Shown here one piece after another: positions 1 to 7,484 of a stretch of DNA of 64,000 nucleotides; the first letter of the stretch is position 1, and every line of letters begins with the position of its first letter. The DNA is from Mariniphaga sp040772505 (lineage in GTDB: Bacteria > Bacteroidota > Bacteroidia > Bacteroidales > Prolixibacteraceae): NCBI GenBank assembly GCA_040772505.1, contig JAXGYA010000006.1, forward strand, positions 119,431-183,430. Direction: 5' to 3'. The notes under the pieces are model-generated. The model did not search any database and had not been told where the DNA came from. It saw nothing but the letters and a program-made list of their open reading frames with translations. The translations under genes were made by a program, and so were the position numbers.

Positions 1-752
1 CGAGCATAGGCGACAAGGGGATGTCGGCTGTGCCTGAAGGGTTGGACTATGACCTTTGGACAGGACCGGCTCAGATGCGTCCGTTTTCCCGGAATATTGT
101 GCACTACAACTGGCACTGGCATTGGGATTATGGCAATGGAGATGTGGGGAACCAGGGAATTCATGAGACCGATTTATGCATGTGGGGGCTGGATGTGGGG
201 CTGCCTACTCAGATCACTTCCATGGGTGGCAAATTTCTCTGGGATGATGCCAAGGAAACACCTGAAGTGCTGACGTCCATATACAATTATCCCGAAGAGG
301 ACAAAATCATTCAGTTTGAAGTGAGACCGTGGTGTACAAATACCGAAGAGGGGGTTACAGTAGGGAACATTTTTTATGGTGACAAGGGCATATTAGTAGT
401 GGATGGCTACGATAAGTTCAAGACCTATATGGGTCAGAAGAGAGAGCCGGGGATTTCCGATGAAGATGGTGGTAAATCCGGTACGGAAATGGATCGTGGC
501 GCCGGAGGCACAGATGGTCATTTTGCCAACTTCATTGAAGCGGTGAGAAAACGCGACAGGTCAATTCTCACTGGTCCTGTAGAAACTGCCCATCTCTCAT
601 CCGGACTGGCGCATCTGGGAAATATTGCCTATCGGACGGGTAGAGTTCTGCAGTTTGATCCACGTGCAGAAAAATTCGTAAATGACCCCGAGGCAGACCG
701 GTACTTGGCAAGAGATTACAGAGAAGGATTTGAAGTGCCTGAAAATGTGTGA
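1..752 (+). CDS. Gfo/Idh/MocA-family oxidoreductase, C-terminal part (5' end outside window)
   Basis: The frame is open from base 3, so the first ATG at 21 is internal and the NAD(P)-binding N-terminus lies outside the window. The visible 250 residues match the C-terminal substrate domain of the secreted Gfo/Idh/MocA oxidoreductases common in polysaccharide-degrading Bacteroidota: DLWTGPA, then a Trp/His-rich HYNWHWHWDYG, then GNQGIHETDLCMWGL. The final stretch (GPVETAHLSSGLAHLGNIAYRTGR) is the usual helical end of the family. The protein resembles the one at 35272-36576, which has WLGPA at the same place. The substrate is unknown; related proteins oxidise or reduce sugars and cyclitols. The family call is firm, the specific function is not. 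Confidence 0.85.
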   Translation, partial: SIGDKGMSAVPEGLDYDLWTGPAQMRPFSRNIVHYNWHWHWDYGNGDVGNQGIHETDLCMWGLDVGLPTQITSMGGKFLWDDAKETPEVLTSIYNYPEEDKIIQFEVRPWCTNTEEGVTVGNIFYGDKGILVVDGYDKFKTYMGQKREPGISDEDGGKSGTEMDRGAGGTDGHFANFIEAVRKRDRSILTGPVETAHLSSGLAHLGNIAYRTGRVLQFDPRAEKFVNDPEADRYLARDYREGFEVPENV

Positions 753-802
753 CTTTCTGAATTTTTAAATCTTCCTGCCTGCCTGAAATCAATCCCCCTG
801 AA

Positions 803-822
803 TCCCCCTTCGCCAAGGGGGA
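803..822. repeat. perfect 8-bp inverted repeat with 4-base loop
   Basis: The arms at 803-810 (tccccctt) and 815-822 (aaggggga) are perfectly complementary around a CGCC loop. A partial second copy of the left arm lies at 792-799. There is no T-run after it, so it is a poor intrinsic terminator for the oxidoreductase gene. It looks more like a dispersed intergenic repeat. Confidence 0.6.
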
Positions 823-930
823 CGAGCGCTGATGAGCCCTGCTGGCTCAAAAATAGCAGAAATTTACCTCAGTAATTGTTCATTATTGGTTGTTGGATAT
901 TTGTCTTTAAAAGCTAAAAGAAGAAAAGGT

Positions 931-982
931 CACAGTGTTACACGGAGATAGTTCACTGAGTTACACCGTGTAAAACACTGTG
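931..982. repeat. imperfect long inverted repeat
   Basis: The left arm 931-945 (cacagtgttacacgg) is complementary to 966-982, apart from two extra A residues in the right arm. A further partial copy of the tip (acactgtg) follows at 985-992. The 20-base centre would be the loop. It could be a worn mobile-element end or a regulatory hairpin; I cannot tell which. Confidence 0.55.
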
Positions 983-1216
983 CTACACTGTGAGCTAAAA
1001 GAAAAGTTCATAAAGTTGGCAGTAGGCAGTTTGTCTGCTCGCTGTTGGAAACAAATAATTGCAGGATGCTGATGAGAAAGAGTCCTCCTTTTTTGAAGGA
1101 GTTGGCTGAGGCACGAAGCCGGAGGATTAGGGAGATGATTGAGAATGAATTGCCCTAAAGCGTTCTTTGCTAAATTCTGAGCGGGTTTAGCATGAAAAGT
1201 CTTGATACCAACATTC

Positions 1217-1816
1217 TTACTCCTCTGATTTAGAAATAAAAAACCACAGCATCCTCTGTTTTCCGTATTTATCACGAATAGCTCTTAGCGCCCGATACAC
1301 CTGTTTCCTTGCCGATTCAACAGTAATATTCATCAACCTCGCAACTTCATCATATTCCAGAGACAAATTATAGCGCAGATAGAGTGCCTCCTTCTGTCCG
1401 GGAGGAAGGATTTGCAACATTTCATTCACCCGTTGATTCAACTTCGCCTCTTTCTCATTCTCAATAATTGTCGTTTCAATGCTATACTCAGTTTTAAAAA
1501 TTAATTCACGCTCATCGGCGCTTACCAATTTTCGGTTTCGCTTTAGTTTTTTAATAAGGTTACGCTTCAGGGCTAAAACCAGATAGAAACGTAAGTTTTC
1601 CGGATTTGCTTTGTTTTTATTCCGCTTGAGATACAAATCTAAAAAGACTTCCTGAATGGCGTCTTTCACTAAGTCATCATCAGTGCATAACTTGGTACCA
1701 TAGCGATAAAGCGCATTTACATGCAGATTGTAAAAGTGTGCAAAAGCTTCTTTATCACCTGCAAGAAAACTTTTCCAAAGTAATGAAACGCTGTTTCCTT
1801 TCATGGGTTTATGCAT
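1217..1816 (-). CDS. ECF (sigma-70 family) RNA polymerase sigma factor
   Basis: This 199-residue protein has the two-domain ECF layout. Region 2 covers roughly residues 22-90 (…DDLVKDAIQEVFLDLYLK…) and region 4 roughly 125-180 (LPPGQKEALYLRY… followed by a helix-turn-helix VARLMNITVESARKQVYRA). It resembles the FecI-like sigma factors of Bacteroidota that normally sit beside a FecR anti-sigma gene and a SusC/SusD pair. None of those are adjacent here, so its target and inhibitor are unknown. A second ATG at 1804 is possible. A housekeeping promoter lies just upstream at 1836-1870. The neighbouring GH78 gene is on the same strand, 175 bp upstream, and could be linked in function, but this is only proximity. 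Confidence 0.9.
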   Translation of the reverse strand: MHKPMKGNSVSLLWKSFLAGDKEAFAHFYNLHVNALYRYGTKLCTDDDLVKDAIQEVFLDLYLKRNKNKANPENLRFYLVLALKRNLIKKLKRNRKLVSADERELIFKTEYSIETTIIENEKEAKLNQRVNEMLQILPPGQKEALYLRYNLSLEYDEVARLMNITVESARKQVYRALRAIRDKYGKQRMLWFFISKSEE

Positions 1817-1835
1817 GATTTACATGCCATCAAGG

Positions 1836-1870
1836 CAAAGATAAATAATTTAATCAGCTAAAATAGCAAA
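1836..1870 (-). promoter_or_regulatory. putative housekeeping promoter of the ECF sigma gene
   Basis: Read on the minus strand, TTTG (1870-1867) is followed after 23 bases by TATCTTTG (1843-1836). This fits the Bacteroidota consensus of TTTG near -33 and TAnnTTTG near -7. Transcription would start about 15-20 bases before the ATG at 1816. Confidence 0.5.
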
Positions 1871-1991
1871 ATAAAAACTTATCTCTGGTTGTAAAAAAGC
1901 TCATTCAACCTAAAAATGAGTTCCCTCATTTATTAGCTGGTAAAAAAGAAATTTTATTATTCCTGCTTTCAAAAGCAATATTAATCCTATT

Positions 1992-4439
1992 TCACCGAAC
2001 AGCAATCTCATATTTTCCGGCTGACAAACTAAATTTTCCGCTTTGGAGTCCTTCGATTTTTTCGGGATTAAATGAAGGTTCAGAAACACAACTCACCCGA
2101 ATTTGTTGTGCCGGCTCTTTCTCTAACATTATTTCCGCTGCAGAGCCCGGTGGGATTTCAAACTCATAGATTACCTGCTCTCCGTTCTTTTTCCAGTTCG
2201 ACACAATTTTTCCAAAAGGCGATTCGTAAGATGTTTTGATGTATTCAAGGTTTTCAGGAACGAAAGGAGCTAAAACAAAGTTCTCGAATCCCGGATTTTC
2301 ATTGTCAGGGCGGATTCCGCCAAGCCAGCGGTAGAACCATTCGGTAACACTGCCGAACATCGGGTGGCAGTTTGAATAGGTGTTTTCACTCTCTTTCCAT
2401 GTTTCCCAAATGGTGGTAGCGCCACGGTCAATCATGAATCCCCATCCTGGAAACTCCCGGCTGTTCACAATTTCATACACTTTAGCCGGTGATACATATT
2501 TCGACAAAGCTTCCAATATGTGTTTGGTTCCGAAAATTCCTGTGGTAAAATGTCCGGAAGGTGCTTTTTGAATGGCAGTCAACAGCGAATCAACAGCAGC
2601 CGGAATTTCTTCTTCCGGAATCACGTTGTAATAGAGCAAGGTTGAAAAAAGAGTCTGCCGGTTAATCTCCTTTGTGTATGGCTTATCCCAAAACTCCGCT
2701 TTCAGGCGATTTTTGATTTTTTCGGCAAGGTGTGCATATTGCTTTTCTTTTGAAGTATCGCTCATCAGCGAAGCAAATTGCTGCATAATTTCAGCACAAA
2801 ACAGGTAATGAGCTGTTCCGGTAAGTTCTGAAGGAACCGGAACTAATGATTCATGGTCGCCCAGACCGAAATCTACCCATCCGTCAGGATGCAGCCGGGC
2901 AGCTTTATCCATCCAGTTATTATTTATCGCATACATCTCCTTTACAAAATCAAAGTCGTTGTAATATAGATAGAGATTATACTGAGTAATCAGGAAAGCA
3001 GACTCCCAACTCAGTCCGCAATATTCAATCCCAACAAATGGTGCAGTATCCACAAAACCGCTATCATTCATGGCGTCTAACCAGTCGTATATGGTTTTTT
3101 GGTAAAACGTTTTCATGTCATAATTGTAAATGTATGCTTCACTGACAGCATTTAAGTCTCCGCCATAGCCGAATTTTTCCCGCGCTGCACAATCAGATTG
3201 CACGCCAATCAGGTTTGCCAGAAAAGTGCGTTGCGTAGCATGCTGAATTGCGTTTAACAGCGGATTAGAACTGGAAAATTCATTGTTTGAAGTAACATTA
3301 GTGCTCAGAAATAATCCTTCGATATCATGGAGTTCCGGTTTTTGCTTCAAACCCGAAATTTCAATATAGCGAAAAGTGTGGAAAGTGAATTCGGGCTGAT
3401 ACACGGTTTCATTGATATCCCCAAAAACATAAGTGTCGGTTTGCCAGGCAGTATCCGGCGCAAACGGTCCCCCCATTCCTTTTCTTTTAATTTGCCCGCA
3501 AACAGCAGTCATCGGGTTTAGCTCCCCATCGGGATAGACCCGCTCCCCAAACCTGAAAACGACGGAATCTCCGGGTTCTCCTTTCAGCTTAATCCTGTAG
3601 ATGCCTGTGAAATTGACACCCATATCAGCAATGTAAATGCCTGTGCGCGGAGAATAGATTTTAGCAGGATGAATTATCTCCCGAATCTGAATTCCGGGGG
3701 AAAAAGCCTTCTGCAAATTGCCTCCGGGACCTGAGGAAATAATGGATGAAGCCCATAAAGAGTCATCAAATCCCGGTTTATCCCATCCGGGAATCTCTTT
3801 CCGGGCATCATAAACTTCACCTAAATAGACATTATTTTTTAACAACGCTCCGTAATTGTATCTCCATTCTTCGTTAGTTACAACTTCATCAAACTTACCG
3901 TTTTGGTATTCCAAAATAATTTTTGCAATAAAAGCGGGGCGTCCGGTATTCAAAGCATCTCTCATGTTGCGGCTTCCCCACATTCGCAAAGGCAAAGGAT
4001 TGTAAAACCCATTTCCAAGCGTGACACCGATACTGTTCTTCCCGGTTTCTACCATCTCCGAAATATCATATTCTGAATAATAAATCCGTTTACTGAAATC
4101 TGTCCATGCCGGATCCAGGAAATTATCACCTACCCGTTCGCCGTTAACTGAGGCTTTGTAATATCCTGCTGCAGTTATTAAAAGTTTTGCTGACTTCAAA
4201 TTGTTGTCAACTCTGAACTCTTTTCTGAAAAGCGGAGCCGGATCATCCTGATAGAAAAGTGAATCGCTTGCGGGTAGTGGTTTGCTGTCCAGTATCCATT
4301 TTTCTGTGCCTTTATCATTCAACTCGAAATAATTATTGCGGCTGCTTTTGGTGTGGCATCCTGATAATAAAAGCAGTAGAGCGAGAAAATAGATTAACTC
4401 AGGGCGTGGTAAGGTTTCTTTTTGACGGATAGTTTGCAT
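1992..4439 (-). CDS. GH78-type alpha-L-rhamnosidase lipoprotein
   Basis: The ATG at 4439 is preferred over the in-frame ATG at 4463: it has an A-rich leader, and it gives a compact lipoprotein signal ending in LLLLSGC, so the enzyme is probably anchored in the outer or inner membrane. About 815 residues follow the GH78 order: N-terminal beta-sandwich domains (…AGYYKASVNGERVG…, typical of rhamnosidase N-terminal domains), then an (alpha/alpha)6 catalytic barrel with QSDCAAREKFGYGGD, the GH78 acidic motif region, and WETWKES near the end, followed by a C-terminal beta domain. Expected role: removal of terminal alpha-L-rhamnose from pectin-like or other rhamnosylated glycans. It diverges from the DUF1080 gene at 4664. 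Rhamnose specificity is inferred from the family. Confidence 0.88.
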   Translation of the reverse strand: MQTIRQKETLPRPELIYFLALLLLLSGCHTKSSRNNYFELNDKGTEKWILDSKPLPASDSLFYQDDPAPLFRKEFRVDNNLKSAKLLITAAGYYKASVNGERVGDNFLDPAWTDFSKRIYYSEYDISEMVETGKNSIGVTLGNGFYNPLPLRMWGSRNMRDALNTGRPAFIAKIILEYQNGKFDEVVTNEEWRYNYGALLKNNVYLGEVYDARKEIPGWDKPGFDDSLWASSIISSGPGGNLQKAFSPGIQIREIIHPAKIYSPRTGIYIADMGVNFTGIYRIKLKGEPGDSVVFRFGERVYPDGELNPMTAVCGQIKRKGMGGPFAPDTAWQTDTYVFGDINETVYQPEFTFHTFRYIEISGLKQKPELHDIEGLFLSTNVTSNNEFSSSNPLLNAIQHATQRTFLANLIGVQSDCAAREKFGYGGDLNAVSEAYIYNYDMKTFYQKTIYDWLDAMNDSGFVDTAPFVGIEYCGLSWESAFLITQYNLYLYYNDFDFVKEMYAINNNWMDKAARLHPDGWVDFGLGDHESLVPVPSELTGTAHYLFCAEIMQQFASLMSDTSKEKQYAHLAEKIKNRLKAEFWDKPYTKEINRQTLFSTLLYYNVIPEEEIPAAVDSLLTAIQKAPSGHFTTGIFGTKHILEALSKYVSPAKVYEIVNSREFPGWGFMIDRGATTIWETWKESENTYSNCHPMFGSVTEWFYRWLGGIRPDNENPGFENFVLAPFVPENLEYIKTSYESPFGKIVSNWKKNGEQVIYEFEIPPGSAAEIMLEKEPAQQIRVSCVSEPSFNPEKIEGLQSGKFSLSAGKYEIAVR

Positions 4440-4663
4440 TTTTATTTTTTTAAATGTTGACATTGGATCTTATTTTTGAAAACTGAATAAAAATAGAATA
4501 ATTATTTCTCTTTAGCGATTAACTATAAAATTTGTGCTCAAAAGAAAAGTCTTGTTTGAGAAAACCTAAGTGGCCTATTGTGCCTTAAAATAAAAAATTC
4601 GCTGCTTGAAAAAATCAGGGAATTCATTAATTTTATCCAGAAATTTAAACTCAAAAGAACAAA

Positions 4664-5374
4664 ATGAAAAACCTTATTTATCTCGCTTTTCTTGGGATAT
4701 TGTCAGTTTTAACCGGCTGTTCACCAAAGGATTCACCAATCAATACTCTCACAAAAAAGGAAATTGCCGAAGGGTGGGAACTGTTGTTTGATGGTGTTTC
4801 ACTGAATAACTGGAAAACCTTCAATGGAGGTGAAGTAACCGGGTGGAGAATAATAGATGGAATTTTACATAATTCAGGTGTCGGTTCGGATCATGGCGGA
4901 GATATTATCACAAAAAAGGAATATCAGAATTTTGAGCTTTACCTTGAATGGAAAGTAGCACCTGAAAGCAATTCAGGCATCTTTTTCCACTCCCAGGAAG
5001 GTATTGTGAATGCTATTTATGAATCGGGCCCGGAGTATCAGCTAATTGATGACAAAGGTTGGCCAACAAAACTTAAGGATAGCCAGTATTCCGGTGCCAA
5101 TTATGACATGCACGCTCCTCAAAATGCAGAAGTTGCACCGCTGGGTGAATGGAATAAAACCCGTCTGATAGTTAACAGCTCACATGTTGAACATTGGCTC
5201 AACGGCAGAAAAGTTGTTGAATATGAACTGTGGAGCGATGATTGGAAAGCATTGAAAGAAAACAGCAAATGGAAAGAGATGCCCCACTACGGTGCAGCCA
5301 AAAAGGGACATATCGGCTTGCAGGACCACGGCGGGCTATGTATGTTTCGAAATATAAAAATCAGGGAGTTGTAG
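4664..5374 (+). CDS. DUF1080 (3-keto-disaccharide hydrolase domain) lipoprotein
   Basis: This 236-residue protein starts with a lipoprotein signal (…LSVLTGC at residues 13-19). The rest is one DUF1080 domain, a laminarinase/lectin-like beta-sandwich: it begins with EGWELLFDGVSLNNWK, contains EWKVAPESNSGIFFHS, and ends with GHIGLQDHGG…FRNIKIREL. The family occurs in Bacteroidota and Planctomycetota polysaccharide loci, and some members hydrolyse 3-keto-glycosides made by Gfo/Idh oxidoreductases, which would fit the oxidoreductase genes elsewhere in this window. The ATG has an A-rich leader. Its 3' end overlaps the convergent DUF3109 gene by 14 bp, so transcripts from the two must overlap. Confidence 0.88.
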   Translation: MKNLIYLAFLGILSVLTGCSPKDSPINTLTKKEIAEGWELLFDGVSLNNWKTFNGGEVTGWRIIDGILHNSGVGSDHGGDIITKKEYQNFELYLEWKVAPESNSGIFFHSQEGIVNAIYESGPEYQLIDDKGWPTKLKDSQYSGANYDMHAPQNAEVAPLGEWNKTRLIVNSSHVEHWLNGRKVVEYELWSDDWKALKENSKWKEMPHYGAAKKGHIGLQDHGGLCMFRNIKIREL

Positions 5375-5939
5375 TGTCTAAATATTCTGCAGCAGCTTTT
5401 GCCTCCTCATACCACTCTTCTCCGTATTTTCTGATTAATGGTTCTTTCAAAAATTTGTAAAGTTTTACATTTAGTGATTTCCCGCAACTGCGTGCCGGTT
5501 TACAGATATTGATTTTCTGGTAATTCAGCGCATCAAAATTTTTGTGCTCTGTAATCCGGATAGGAAAAAGATGGCAGGAAATCGGTTTTCTGAAATCGGT
5601 TTTCTTCTCTAAATAAGCCTTTTCAATTGCGCATTTCACAATACCCTTTTCGTCATAAAAAGAGTAGGCACATTGCCGGTTATCCACAAGTGGCGTAACC
5701 AAATCGCCATCTTGATCAATAAGTGAAAATCCCTGCTTCTGAATCTCATTCTGATGCTCTTCCGGCAAAAACTCCCGGAAATTCACATATTCTTTTTCGA
5801 TTATTTCTGCTTCAGCAGGTGTAATAGGAGCGCCGGATTGACCCTCAACACAACAAGCCCCTTTGCATTTCAGCAAATCGCAAACAAAGTGATCTTCAAA
5901 TATTTCCCGGCTAAGAATTGCACGTCCAATTTCAATCAT
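5361..5939 (-). CDS. DUF3109 cysteine-rich protein
   Basis: This is a 192-residue cytoplasmic protein of the DUF3109 family, common in Bacteroidota and related to YkgJ-like cysteine-cluster proteins. Cys20, Cys25, Cys29 and Cys30 form the first cluster (CDLLKCKGACC). Further cysteines lie in NRQCAYSF, VKCAIEK, ISCHLFPIR and NICKPARSC, a pattern that suggests a metal or iron-sulfur site. The biochemical function is unknown. It overlaps the gpmI stop by 8 bp, so it is probably translated from the same mRNA. Confidence 0.87.
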   Translation of the reverse strand: MIEIGRAILSREIFEDHFVCDLLKCKGACCVEGQSGAPITPAEAEIIEKEYVNFREFLPEEHQNEIQKQGFSLIDQDGDLVTPLVDNRQCAYSFYDEKGIVKCAIEKAYLEKKTDFRKPISCHLFPIRITEHKNFDALNYQKINICKPARSCGKSLNVKLYKFLKEPLIRKYGEEWYEEAKAAAEYLDTTTP

Positions 5940-7467
5940 GAATAAGGTTTTTTCCTGTCATTTCAGCGGGAATTTCAAGTCCCATTAAGTTTAAAAGTGT
6001 AGGAGCAATATCTGCAAGAATGCCATTTTCAATTTTTACATCAGTTTTGTCGTTGCTCACAAAAATGCATGGAACGGGATTCAGTGAGTGGGCAGTGTTT
6101 GGTGAACCGTCATCATTTAGCGCATTATCTGCATTTCCATGGTCAGCAATAACCAAAATATTATAGTTTCCTTCAAGGGCTGCTTCAACCACTTCCTTCG
6201 CACACTTATCAACTGCCTCAATGGCTTTCCAGATTGCTTCATAAACGCCGGTGTGTCCCACCATATCGCCATTTGCAAAGTTGAGGCACACAAATTCGGC
6301 TTCCCCATTCCTGAGCTTGGGCACAATGGCATCCTTAATTTTAGGGGCAGACATTTCAGGCTGAAGGTCGTATGTTGGTACTCTTGGCGACTGAATCAAA
6401 ATGCGTTCTTCCCCTTCAAACGGCTCTTCGCGGCCGCCACTGAAAAAGAAAGTTACGTGTGCATACTTTTCGGTTTCTGCAATCCGGATTTGCCTCAGTC
6501 CGGCATTTGCCACAACCTCCCCCATGGTATTCGTTACGTTATCTTTATTGAAAATAACGTTAACGCCCTTAAATTCAGACTTATAATTGGTCATGGTGTA
6601 CCATTGCAAATTCATGGTTTTCATTCCATATTCCGGAAGATTCTGCTGCGTAAACGCAATGGTAGTCTGGCGAAGCCGGTCGGTGCGGAAATTAAAGCAA
6701 ATCACCACATCTCCCTCTTCAATTTTTGTCAGCGGTTCATTGTTTTCATCCACCATAACAATGGGCTTTAAAAACTCGTCGGTTACTCCATTATCGTAAG
6801 ATTTTTGAATTGCCGCCAATATGTCTGTTGCCTTTTCTCCTTTCCCGGTGGTGTAGAGATCATAAGCCAGCTTCAGCCGGTCATAGTTTTTATCCCTATC
6901 CATGCCGTAGTAGCGCCCGATAAGCGAAGCAAACTTAGCATTGGTATCTTTTAAAGCATTCAAATCGGCTTTAACAAATCCATATCCAGAATGTGGGTCT
7001 GTATCCCGCCCGTCGGTTAAGCCATGAACAAAAATATCTTTCAGTCCCATGTCGGTGGCAATCCGTGCCAATGCTACCATGTGAGAGCTAAGGGCATGTA
7101 CTCCCCCGGGGCCGATAAGCCCGATCAGATGCACTTTTTTATTCTTTTCCTTTGCGTAGGTGTATGCTTTAACAACCTGAGGATTTTTCCAGAGAGATTT
7201 ATCCTTAATTGAACGGGTAATTTTCACCATGTCCTGATAGAGCACTCGCCCTGCACCAATATTCAAATGGCCAACTTCAGAATTACCCATTTGCCCGTCG
7301 GGAAGACCGACATTTTCTCCGGATGCAAGCAGTTGTGAATGTGGGTATTTTTCAACCAGCGAATCCATAAATGGAGTTGACGCCTGTGCTACGATATCTC
7401 GTTTTGTTCCATCACCAATTCCCCATCCGTCGAGGATAATCAGCAATGCTTTTTTATAATCAGCCAT
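5932..7467 (-). CDS. gpmI: 2,3-bisphosphoglycerate-independent phosphoglycerate mutase
   Basis: The enzyme interconverts 3- and 2-phosphoglycerate in glycolysis and gluconeogenesis, using two Mn(II) ions and a phosphoserine intermediate. At 511 residues it has the usual length. The N-terminal metal-binding LLIILDGWG is present with Asp13, and the catalytic serine is Ser63 in DGQMGNSEVGH. The RYYGMDRDKNYDR segment and the C-terminal IADHGNAD and TAHSLNPVP metal motifs are also intact. It lies 17 bp after ppiD on the same strand and overlaps the DUF3109 gene by 8 bp, so it is likely part of the same operon. Confidence 0.97.
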   Translation of the reverse strand: MADYKKALLIILDGWGIGDGTKRDIVAQASTPFMDSLVEKYPHSQLLASGENVGLPDGQMGNSEVGHLNIGAGRVLYQDMVKITRSIKDKSLWKNPQVVKAYTYAKEKNKKVHLIGLIGPGGVHALSSHMVALARIATDMGLKDIFVHGLTDGRDTDPHSGYGFVKADLNALKDTNAKFASLIGRYYGMDRDKNYDRLKLAYDLYTTGKGEKATDILAAIQKSYDNGVTDEFLKPIVMVDENNEPLTKIEEGDVVICFNFRTDRLRQTTIAFTQQNLPEYGMKTMNLQWYTMTNYKSEFKGVNVIFNKDNVTNTMGEVVANAGLRQIRIAETEKYAHVTFFFSGGREEPFEGEERILIQSPRVPTYDLQPEMSAPKIKDAIVPKLRNGEAEFVCLNFANGDMVGHTGVYEAIWKAIEAVDKCAKEVVEAALEGNYNILVIADHGNADNALNDDGSPNTAHSLNPVPCIFVSNDKTDVKIENGILADIAPTLLNLMGLEIPAEMTGKNLIHD

Positions 7468-7484
7468 TGTATTTTTAAGACTTT

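Larger units (their letters stand above)
753..1216. other. 464-bp gene-free stretch with decayed repeats
   Basis: No convincing coding sequence is visible. The stretch holds a perfect 8-bp hairpin with a CGCC loop at 803-822, an imperfect inverted repeat at 931-982, and at 1083-1160 an ctcctt/aaggag hairpin (1085-1101) followed by a GC-richer segment. The 8-bp hairpin and the 1083-1160 segment look like worn copies of a dispersed intergenic repeat. An apparent 104-codon minus-strand frame at 961-1275 consists largely of this repeat material and runs into the sigma factor gene, so it is not called. Confidence 0.6.

Noticed and set aside
961..1275. 104-codon minus-strand frame across the repeat-rich gap
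   Set aside because: It is formed mostly from repeat material, overlaps the end of the sigma factor gene and has no recognisable protein features.
6139..6771. 210-codon plus-strand frame inside gpmI
   Set aside because: It is antisense to a complete conserved gpmI gene and has no family features of its own.
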